This document shows, in pieces, positions 50,355 through 64,000 of a stretch of 64,000 nucleotides of DNA (its first letter is position 1; each line of letters starts with the position of its first letter). The notes under the pieces were generated by a model, which searched no databases, had not been told where the DNA came from, and saw only the letters and a list, made by a program, of their open reading frames with translations. The stretch comes from Pseudomonas fluorescens (GTDB lineage Bacteria > Pseudomonadota > Gammaproteobacteria > Pseudomonadales > Pseudomonadaceae): assembly GCF_902497875.1 (NCBI RefSeq), contig NZ_CABVHY010000021.1:1-64000 (forward strand), in the 5' to 3' direction. Made by a program: the position numbers and the translations under genes.

Positions 50355-52004
50355 ATGACCCAGCCTGCGCGCGGTGCAATTCATGAATTGTTCACCCTCC
50401 TCAAACCCTTTCGGCTAGTCGTCGCGCTATCGATCCTCCTCGGCATGGTCGGCGGGTTGAGCGTCACGGTGTTGCTGGCAACCATCAACACTGCCCTGCA
50501 CTCGGAAAGCGGCCTGACCCAAGGGGTGGTGGCCCTGTTTGCCGGCCTGTGCCTGCTGGCATTGTTCAGTTCGATCTGCTCGGACATCGGCACCAACTAC
50601 GTCGGCCAGCACATCATCGCCAAGCTGCGCAAAGAACTGGGAGAAAAGGTCCTCTCGGCCCCCATCGAACAGATCGAGCGTTATCGCAGCCACCGGTTGA
50701 TCCCGGTGCTGACCCATGACGTGGACACCATCAGCGATTTCGCCTTCGCCTTCGCTCCGCTGGCGATTTCCCTGACCGTGACGCTGGGTTGCATGGGTTA
50801 CCTGGCCATGTTGTCGTGGCCGATGTTCCTGATGATGGTCGTGGCGATCATCATTGGCACGGGGATTCAGTACTTCGCCCAAAGCCGGGGTATCCAGGGC
50901 TTCATGGCCGCCCGGGACGCCGAGGACGAGTTGCAAAAGCACTACAACGCCATTGCCGAAGGCGCCAAGGAACTGCGTATCCACCGGCCACGTCGCCAGC
51001 GCATGTTCGTCTCCGGGATCAAGGCCACTGCCGACTTCATCTGCACTACGCAGATCCGTTCGATCAACACCTTCGTCATCGCCAAGACCTTCGGTTCGAT
51101 GCTGTTCTTTGTCGTCATCGGCCTGGCCCTGGCCCTGCAATCCTTCTGGCCCAGCGCCGACAAGACGGTGATGAGCGGCTTCGTGCTGGTGTTGCTGTAC
51201 ATGAAAGGCCCGCTGGAACATCTGGTGGGCACCCTGCCGATTGTCAGCCGGGCACAGATCGCCTTTCGCCGGATCGCCGAACTCTCCGAGCAGTTCTCTT
51301 CCCCCGAGCCACACCTGCTGCTGGATGACCAGGGCAATAAGGCCAAGCCGGTGCACAGCCTCGAGCTGCGCAATGTCAGCTACGCGTTTCCCGCCGCACC
51401 GGGCAGCGAAGCGTTTCGCCTGGGGCCGGTGAACCTGAAGATCGAACACGGCGAAATAATCTTTATCGTCGGTGAAAACGGTTGCGGCAAGACCACCTTG
51501 ATCAAATTGCTGCTGGGACTCTATCCGCCGCAGCAAGGAGAAATCCGTCTCAACGGGCAGAGCATCGACGCCGAACACCGCGACGATTACCGCCAATTGT
51601 TCACTACGATTTTCGCCGACTACTACCTGTTCGATGACGTCGTGCAAGGCGACCAGCACATCCCCGAAGACGCCAACCAGTACCTGCAACGCCTGGAGAT
51701 CGCCCACAAGGTCAGCGTCGCGGACGGCGCCTTCACCACCACCGACCTCTCCACCGGCCAGCGCAAGCGCCTGGCCCTGGTCAACGCCTGGCTGGAACAA
51801 CGCCCGGTATTGGTATTCGACGAATGGGCGGCCGACCAGGACCCGACCTTCCGGCGGATCTTCTACACCGAGCTGCTCCCGGATCTGAAACGCCTGGGCA
51901 AGACCATCATCGTCATCTCCCACGACGACCGCTACTTCGATGTCGCCGACCAGCTGGTGCGCATGGAGGCCGGTCAGGTGGTCACAGCGCTGAGCCCGGC
52001 CTGA
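50355..52004 (+). CDS. pvdE: PvdE, ABC exporter of the pyoverdine precursor
   Basis: A 549-residue inner-membrane ABC exporter of the cyclic-peptide/SyrD type. Six membrane segments (about 15-310) are followed by an ATPase with Walker A GENGCGKTTLIKLLLG, signature STGQRKRLALV and Walker B VLVFDEWAADQD, where Trp replaces the usual Pro after Glu. It moves acylated ferribactin to the periplasm for maturation. It has its own PvdS box and is followed by a hairpin. Confidence 0.96.
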   Translation: MTQPARGAIHELFTLLKPFRLVVALSILLGMVGGLSVTVLLATINTALHSESGLTQGVVALFAGLCLLALFSSICSDIGTNYVGQHIIAKLRKELGEKVLSAPIEQIERYRSHRLIPVLTHDVDTISDFAFAFAPLAISLTVTLGCMGYLAMLSWPMFLMMVVAIIIGTGIQYFAQSRGIQGFMAARDAEDELQKHYNAIAEGAKELRIHRPRRQRMFVSGIKATADFICTTQIRSINTFVIAKTFGSMLFFVVIGLALALQSFWPSADKTVMSGFVLVLLYMKGPLEHLVGTLPIVSRAQIAFRRIAELSEQFSSPEPHLLLDDQGNKAKPVHSLELRNVSYAFPAAPGSEAFRLGPVNLKIEHGEIIFIVGENGCGKTTLIKLLLGLYPPQQGEIRLNGQSIDAEHRDDYRQLFTTIFADYYLFDDVVQGDQHIPEDANQYLQRLEIAHKVSVADGAFTTTDLSTGQRKRLALVNAWLEQRPVLVFDEWAADQDPTFRRIFYTELLPDLKRLGKTIIVISHDDRYFDVADQLVRMEAGQVVTALSPA

Positions 52005-52014
52005 TCCGCTGAAA

Positions 52015-52045
52015 GCGCGGTCCGGCAGGGTGCCTGCGACCGCGC
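52015..52045 (+). terminator. GC-rich hairpin after pvdE
   Basis: GCGCGGTC...GACCGCGC encloses an inner GCAGG-GTG-CCTGC stem, 10 bases after the pvdE stop. No T run follows, so it may stabilise the 3' end or act with Rho. Confidence 0.5.
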
Positions 52046-52106
52046 GGTAGCACCGATTCAACGTTTGGGGGATTTATTTTTTCCGGTTTCACCAACGTGC
52101 CGCGTC

Positions 52107-52125
52107 TAATAATAATTATCATTTA
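52107..52125 (+). promoter_or_regulatory. Fur box upstream of fpvA
   Basis: TAATAATAATTATCATTTA closely resembles the Fur consensus (AATGATAATCATTATC family) and lies 40 bases before the fpvA ATG. No TAAAT-N16-CGT box is seen here, so fpvA may depend on FpvI and Fur rather than directly on PvdS. Confidence 0.75.
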
Positions 52126-52164
52126 CTAAAAACTGCACACTTCGCTTCAGGAGCATTTAGAGCA

Positions 52165-54570
52165 ATGCAAAGCCCTACCCTGTCCCGCACACCTCTGGCA
52201 AAGGCGATCCACCGGCAAAAATCCCGCAGAGCAGTCCTGCCCGGCGCTCTGTTGACCCTACTGTTGCTCGGGGTCTCTGAAGTGCAGGCGGCACCGGTCG
52301 AGGTGGACATTCCCGCGCAGTCGCTGGCCAGCGCCCTGCAGCAACTGGGGCAACAAGCCAACCTGCAGATCCTCTACAGTCCGGACATGGTCAAGGGCAT
52401 CAAGTCCACCGCGGTTGCCGGGAACCTTGAGCCCGAACAAGCGCTCGACAGACTGCTGCTGGGGAGCGGCATCACTTTTCAACTGACTGGCAACACAGTC
52501 TCGCTGATCCCGGTGGCGGGGGCCTCCAGCGCCGTGGAACTGGGCGCGGTGTCGATCTCCGGCAAGGCGCCGGGTTCGACCACCGAAGGCACCGGCCTGT
52601 ACACCACTTACTCGTCCAGTAGCTCGACCCGGCTCAACCTGACGCAGAAAGAAACTCCGCAGTCGGTCACCGTGATGACCCGTCAGCGCCTGGATGACCA
52701 GCGGCTCACTAATCTGACCGATGTCCTCGAAGCCACCCCGGGTGTCACCGTTACTCGCCTGGGCCTGGGCACCGAGAACGACACCTATTGGTCCCGCGGT
52801 TTCCAGATCCAGAACTTCGAGATCGACGGCGTGCCTACCTCCACCCGCCTGGACAACTACACCCAAAGCTCGGCCATATACGACCGTATAGAAATCGTCC
52901 GCGGCGCCACCGGCCTGATCAGTGGCATGGGTAACCCATCGGCGACCATCAACCTGATCCGCAAGCGTCCTACCGCGCAAGCACAGGCGAGCATCACTGG
53001 CGAAGCCGGTAGCTGGGATCGCTACGGCAGCGGTTTCGATGTTTCCGGGCCACTGACCGAAAGCGGCAATGTGCGCGGCCGCCTGGTGGTCGACTACAAG
53101 AACCAGCAAGCCTGGGTCGATCGCTTCAAGCAGGACTCCCAACTGATCTACGGCATCACCGAATTCGACCTGAGCGAATCGACCATGCTGACCGCCGGCT
53201 TCAGCTATCAGAAGACCCAGGTCGATGCGCCGCTGCGCGGGGGTTACCAGACCAAATTCAGCAACGGCAACAAAACCCACATGCAGCGCTCGCTCAACCC
53301 CGCGCCGAACTGGGCATACAACGACCACGATCAGACCAACTACTTCACCTCCATCGAACATCAATTCGATAACGGCTGGAGCGGCAAGATCGAATACGGC
53401 CACACCGAAAACAAATTCGACGAGCTCTTTTCCTACACCATCGGCAGCCTCGACCAGGCCACCGGCTCCGGCGCCGTGCTGCTGCCCGTGCACTGGTCGG
53501 GCACACCCCGCCAGGACAACATCGACGCCTACCTGACCGGGCCGTTCTCGGCGTTCGGTCGCGAACATGAGCTGATCGTCGGTGTCACCGCCACCGACTA
53601 TGAGGAGAACACCCCGAACTACAACGACTGGTTGCGGGACTATGGCTTCCAGGTTCCGGACTATAGAACCTGGAACGGCGATGCACCGAAACCCGCCACA
53701 CCGGTCGTTGGCAAAGGCAGCATCAAAGAGAAGCAATACGCCGCCTACCTGACCTCGCGCCTGCACGTTACCGACGATCTGAGCGTGATTCTCGGTGGCC
53801 GTCTGACCGACTGGAAACGCGACACCGATACCCACCTTTACGGGCAAGGCACGACCACGGTCGAAGAGAAGGAAAGCGGCGTCTTCATTCCTTACACCGG
53901 TGTGGTCTACGACCTGGACGATAACTGGTCGCTGTATGCCAGTTACACCAAGATCTTCAACCCGCAGGCTTCCTACGTTCGCGACATCAACCGCAAAGCC
54001 CTCGAACCACTGGAAGGCACGGGTTACGAAGTCGGTATCAAGGGCAGCTTCTACGACGAAAAACTCAACGCCAGCCTGGCCCTGTTCAAGCTGGAGCAAG
54101 ACAACCTCGCGGTATGGCAGTCGAACACCCAGGCCTACATCACCGAGGAAAGCACCAGCACCGAAGGTGTCGAGTTTGAAATGAACGGCGAGCTGGCTGA
54201 AGGCTGGCAGGCATCTGCCGGTTATGCCTACAGCGTCACCACCGACGCCGAAGACAAGCGCATCGTCACCAACCTGCCACGCCATATGCTGAAGACGTTC
54301 ACTGCCTATCGCCTGCCCGGCATGCTGGACAAGCTTACTGTGGGTGGTGGTGTGAACTGGCAGAGCAAGACCGGCGAAAACCTGCACTACTACGAGCAGG
54401 GCAGCTATGCGATTACCAACCTCATGGCCCGCTACGACATCTCCAAAAACCTCAGCGCCTCGGTCAACCTGAACAACGTGTTCGACCGTGAGTACTACTC
54501 CTTCGTCTACTCCGAAGGTGTGTATGGCGCGCCGCGTAATATCATGACCGGCTTCAAGTACAACTTCTGA
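52165..54570 (+). CDS. fpvA: Ferripyoverdine receptor FpvA
   Basis: An 801-residue TonB-dependent receptor and transducer. Signal peptide (ending VQAA, about residue 43), STN signalling domain (about 46-120, IPAQSLASALQQLGQQANLQILYS), plug (QKETPQSVTVMTRQRLDD, LEATPGVTV, YDRIEIVRGATGLISGMGNPSATINLIRKRP) and a barrel ending YNF. It is placed between pvdE and the synthetase region, as in other pyoverdine loci. It imports ferripyoverdine and signals to FpvI/PvdS through FpvR. A terminator follows. Confidence 0.94.
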   Translation: MQSPTLSRTPLAKAIHRQKSRRAVLPGALLTLLLLGVSEVQAAPVEVDIPAQSLASALQQLGQQANLQILYSPDMVKGIKSTAVAGNLEPEQALDRLLLGSGITFQLTGNTVSLIPVAGASSAVELGAVSISGKAPGSTTEGTGLYTTYSSSSSTRLNLTQKETPQSVTVMTRQRLDDQRLTNLTDVLEATPGVTVTRLGLGTENDTYWSRGFQIQNFEIDGVPTSTRLDNYTQSSAIYDRIEIVRGATGLISGMGNPSATINLIRKRPTAQAQASITGEAGSWDRYGSGFDVSGPLTESGNVRGRLVVDYKNQQAWVDRFKQDSQLIYGITEFDLSESTMLTAGFSYQKTQVDAPLRGGYQTKFSNGNKTHMQRSLNPAPNWAYNDHDQTNYFTSIEHQFDNGWSGKIEYGHTENKFDELFSYTIGSLDQATGSGAVLLPVHWSGTPRQDNIDAYLTGPFSAFGREHELIVGVTATDYEENTPNYNDWLRDYGFQVPDYRTWNGDAPKPATPVVGKGSIKEKQYAAYLTSRLHVTDDLSVILGGRLTDWKRDTDTHLYGQGTTTVEEKESGVFIPYTGVVYDLDDNWSLYASYTKIFNPQASYVRDINRKALEPLEGTGYEVGIKGSFYDEKLNASLALFKLEQDNLAVWQSNTQAYITEESTSTEGVEFEMNGELAEGWQASAGYAYSVTTDAEDKRIVTNLPRHMLKTFTAYRLPGMLDKLTVGGGVNWQSKTGENLHYYEQGSYAITNLMARYDISKNLSASVNLNNVFDREYYSFVYSEGVYGAPRNIMTGFKYNF

Positions 54571-54601
54571 GGCTGAGTTCTGGCTGAACAAGCCATGTCG
54601 G

Positions 54602-54636
54602 AAAAAGCGCACCTGGTTTCAGGTTCGCTTTTTTTA
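54602..54636 (+). terminator. Intrinsic terminator after fpvA
   Basis: AAAAAGCGCACCTG / CAGGTTCGCTTTTTTT stem (one mismatch) with a GTTT loop and a T7 tail, about 30 bases after the fpvA stop. Confidence 0.88.
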
Positions 54637-54701
54637 TGCCTGGGACATTGACTGAACGGCTAAAATGACAAAGCCCAGCGCCAAGGCCAGGCTTTCAATC
54701 T

Positions 54702-55058
54702 TCAAGCGCTTTCTGGTGGAACCGCAGATTGAGAGATGACGATTTTTTCGGAATCCTTCTTGAGGCTGGAGGGGGATAGCACCTCCCCGCAAACAAACAG
54801 CAAGCCAAGGAAACCGGCGACACTTAGCGACGCCTTTGATTCAACTGCGGCCTGCATGAAGTCATCAGAAAAACTGGCGCCCATCATGAGGCAGAAAGGG
54901 AACACCGATGCTCCATTGAGCAGCGACATCACCGTATCAGTTGTGGTGATTTGTTTTCTGCAGCGCCATTGCTGGGCAAAGCTGATAAGTACACAGATAC
55001 CTGCAACTATCAGGGTAATTCCGTCGCTGCCAATCTCATGACCATGGACGGTAAACAC
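54702..55058 (-). CDS. Hypothetical small membrane protein, 118 aa
   Basis: Three probable membrane segments (about 12-29 LTLIVAGICVLISFA-like, 43-64 VMSLLNGASVFPFCLMMGAS, 78-96 LSVAGFLGLLFVCGEVL) and a polar C-terminal tail. I do not recognise the family. The start is a GTG at 55058, immediately after the stop of an upstream 55-codon gene, so the two are probably translated together. No clear ribosome site of its own is visible. Cysteine-rich and slightly lower in GC than its neighbours, so possibly a more recent acquisition. Confidence 0.6.
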   Translation of the reverse strand: MFTVHGHEIGSDGITLIVAGICVLISFAQQWRCRKQITTTDTVMSLLNGASVFPFCLMMGASFSDDFMQAAVESKASLSVAGFLGLLFVCGEVLSPSSLKKDSEKIVISQSAVPPESA

Positions 55059-55226
55059 CTAGGCGATCGCTAGCAGCTTCATTGTCACAAACGCACCGCC
55101 AGCGCCGAGAACACCCGCCATAAGTTCGCCAGAGGCTTCCACGCCGAAAAATGCGTTCGCCGCCGCAATCCCCAATAGTGCGCCAGACAGAACAAGCCGC
55201 AGAGTCTTGAGGTTGGATATTTTCAT
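55059..55226 (-). CDS. Hypothetical 55-residue membrane protein
   Basis: The frame MKISNLKTLRLVLSGALLG... has two hydrophobic Gly/Ala-rich stretches (about 10-28 and 36-54), with an ending VTMKLLAIA. AGGAAGGG lies at the right distance before the ATG, the best ribosome site in this gap. Its TAG directly precedes the GTG of the 118-residue gene. The pair looks like a two-gene unit, and the role is unknown. It could be a holin-like or ion-channel-like pair, but nothing in the sequence proves it. Confidence 0.6.
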   Translation of the reverse strand: MKISNLKTLRLVLSGALLGIAAANAFFGVEASGELMAGVLGAGGAFVTMKLLAIA

Positions 55227-55413
55227 GAGTGACCCTTCCTGGGTGAATTGCTTGCCGGTTTTCGAGCATCACACGCGTTGCGATTTGCAGATGCTGAAGG
55301 TGGAGTAATTATCCACGCCAATTCTGTGTAATGGTTGAAATGCTCGTCAGTTAATTGTTTACCGGTATTACAGTCTCGCAAGCCTGATCTACGGGCCAAA
55401 ACATACGCACCAG

Positions 55414-56403
55414 TTAATCCCTTACACGGTCCGTAGCAGCTGCCGAAGGCTGCGGATACAGCGCCCGCTGCAGTACTTCGGCCAGCTCCCGGTAAACCGC
55501 TTCAACCTCGGCAGTCACCATCGGCATACGCAGGAAGTCATGGACCAGCCCGCGATACTCACGGCACTCCACCACACTCCCCTGCGCCGCAAGTCGCTGC
55601 GCGTAGGCGCGCCCTTCATCGATCAACGGATCGAAGCCTGCCAGGGCAATGAAGGCTGGTGCCACGCCCTGCAGGTCGGGTGCGAGCAACGGCGAGAAAC
55701 GCCAGTCATCGCGGTCTTCGGGCGTTCGCGCGTAGTGGTCGTAGAACCACTCCAGGGTCGCGCTTTCCAGTAGATAACCTTCACTCAGCAGCTCCATGGA
55801 TTCGCTGCGCCGCGAGGCGTCGGTCACCGGGTAGCAAAGCAATTGCAGGCAGGGCTTGAGTCCCGAAGGATCGGCGGCGGCCTCGATGGCCAACACCGTG
55901 GCCAACGTTGCGCCGACACTGTCGCCGCCATAGGCTAGCCGATCGGTATCCAGAGCCAGTTCTTCGGCGTTTACGGCCAGCCAGTGCAGGGCATCGGCGG
56001 CGTCGTCCACGGCGGTCGGGAACTTGTACTCCGGCGCTCTCCGGTATTCCACTGCGAGCACCGCACAGGGGGTTCGCGCACAAAACTCGCGGCATACCCC
56101 ATCGTGTGAGTCGAGGCTGCCGACCACAAAACCGCCGCCGTGCAGGAACACCAGCACTGGCAGGGTTTCCTGGCTTTCCCCCAAGGGTCGATAAAGCCGC
56201 ATCGGCAATGAGCTGCCATCGCGGGTCGGATAATTCAGGTCGAGGCAATCGACCTCGGGCGCCTGCCAGCGCATCCGCGCCGAAGACTGCTCGAACGCCT
56301 GCCGTGCCTGCTCTGGCGTCTGCCGATGCAAGGCTATGGAGTCGCCTGTCTGATTCGCTTCGACAAGGTCGAGAAAGGCCGCGATTTCCGGATTCAATGA
56401 CAT
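55414..56403 (-). CDS. Alpha/beta hydrolase of the HSL (HGGG) family
   Basis: A 329-residue esterase/lipase-type hydrolase. The oxyanion motif is FLHGGGFVVGS (about 80-90); the nucleophile elbow GGDSVGATLA has Ser at about 160; catalytic Asp is in GFDPLIDEG and His in LVHDFLRMP. It begins MSLNPEIAAFLDLVEANQ. It lies 57 bases after the synthetase on the same strand and may be co-transcribed. HSL-type enzymes hydrolyse esters. It does not look like a type II thioesterase. The last dozen residues are encoded by a REP-like sequence. Confidence 0.88.
   Translation of the reverse strand: MSLNPEIAAFLDLVEANQTGDSIALHRQTPEQARQAFEQSSARMRWQAPEVDCLDLNYPTRDGSSLPMRLYRPLGESQETLPVLVFLHGGGFVVGSLDSHDGVCREFCARTPCAVLAVEYRRAPEYKFPTAVDDAADALHWLAVNAEELALDTDRLAYGGDSVGATLATVLAIEAAADPSGLKPCLQLLCYPVTDASRRSESMELLSEGYLLESATLEWFYDHYARTPEDRDDWRFSPLLAPDLQGVAPAFIALAGFDPLIDEGRAYAQRLAAQGSVVECREYRGLVHDFLRMPMVTAEVEAVYRELAEVLQRALYPQPSAAATDRVRD
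55433..55457. repeat. REP-like sequence inside the hydrolase 3' end
   Basis: GTAGCAGCTGCCGAAGGCTGCGGAT is nearly identical to the REP core at 26519-26542 (GTAGGAGCTGCCGAAGGCTGCGAT). It encodes part of the hydrolase C-terminal tail (PQPSAAAT). Confidence 0.75.
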
Positions 56404-56460
56404 CAAATGCATCCTGGGGCGGCCACGCTGGCCGCCCCTCAATCGAACGTTAAAAGAGAG

Positions 56461-64000
<7,540 letters not shown>

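Noticed and set aside
52015..52045. Hairpin after pvdE considered as a strong intrinsic terminator
   Set aside because: No T run follows; kept only as a low-confidence terminator or 3'-end hairpin.
50427..52061. 544-codon frame opposite pvdE
   Set aside because: PvdE has all ABC motifs in the sense frame; the antisense frame has none.
52258..54612. 784-codon frame opposite fpvA
   Set aside because: The plus-strand gene has signal peptide, STN, plug and barrel features; the antisense product is a compositional shadow.
55036..55272. 78-codon minus-strand frame overlapping the small membrane genes
   Set aside because: Its start lacks a ribosome site, and the product is Arg/Trp/Cys-rich and irregular; the 55-codon frame in the same stretch has a strong ribosome site and clean hydrophobic pattern.
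55414..56403. Hydrolase considered as a stand-alone type II thioesterase for the synthetase
   Set aside because: It has the HGGG motif and GDSVG elbow of hormone-sensitive-lipase-type esterases, unlike type II thioesterases (GHSMG elbow, no HGGG).

Overview
The window is high-GC chromosomal DNA from a fluorescent Pseudomonas, most likely of the P. fluorescens group. The evidence is a pyoverdine biosynthesis, export and uptake locus covering the right-hand 26 kb, many Pseudomonas-type REP/BIME palindromes between genes, PvdS-type iron-starvation boxes, and typical Pseudomonas gene families. No tRNA, rRNA, insertion sequence, prophage or CRISPR array was seen.

Left part (1-15.3 kb) is mostly core and accessory metabolism. 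It holds a truncated chemoreceptor, an NhaC/YuiF-type antiporter and a second chemoreceptor behind a perfect ANR/FNR box. A four-gene operon follows (two small PepSY proteins, an OmpR-type regulator and a histidine kinase), joined by stop/start overlaps. Next come a patatin-like lipase, QueD, a GNAT acetyltransferase, cytosine deaminase, a DapF-fold protein that lacks both catalytic cysteines and is coupled to an AraC regulator, a small conserved protein and an MFS transporter.

Middle part (15.4-37.7 kb) starts with a ferric-citrate system (fecI, fecR, fecA). It continues with an Hsp20 chaperone, a zinc alcohol dehydrogenase, an EmrAB-type efflux pair, a carboxymuconolactone-decarboxylase-like protein, an MscS channel fused to a cyclic-nucleotide-binding domain, two YcaC-type hydrolases, a pirin, a LysR regulator, a thioesterase and an aldo/keto reductase. 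A BvgS/EvgS-like hybrid kinase abuts its LuxR-type regulator, beside a stand-alone receiver domain that lacks the phospho-acceptor Asp. An MgtC protein with a long, structured leader closes this part.

Right part (37.8-64 kb) is the pyoverdine locus: pvdA and fpvI; pvdR-pvdT-opmQ export; pvdP divergent from pvdM-pvdN-pvdO; pvdE; fpvA; two small membrane genes; an HSL-type hydrolase; and the 3' end of a large peptide synthetase. I found five exact TAAAT-N16-CGT boxes, one in front of each of pvdA, pvdR, pvdP, pvdM and pvdE, and Fur-box-like sites in front of fpvI and fpvA. In outline, PvdA hydroxylates ornithine and the synthetase builds the acylated precursor. PvdE exports it to the periplasm, where PvdP, PvdN, PvdM and PvdO mature it. 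PvdRT-OpmQ secretes or recycles pyoverdine, and FpvA with FpvI provides uptake and signalling. PvdS, the anti-sigma factor FpvR and the thioesterase-bearing terminal synthetase are not in the window.
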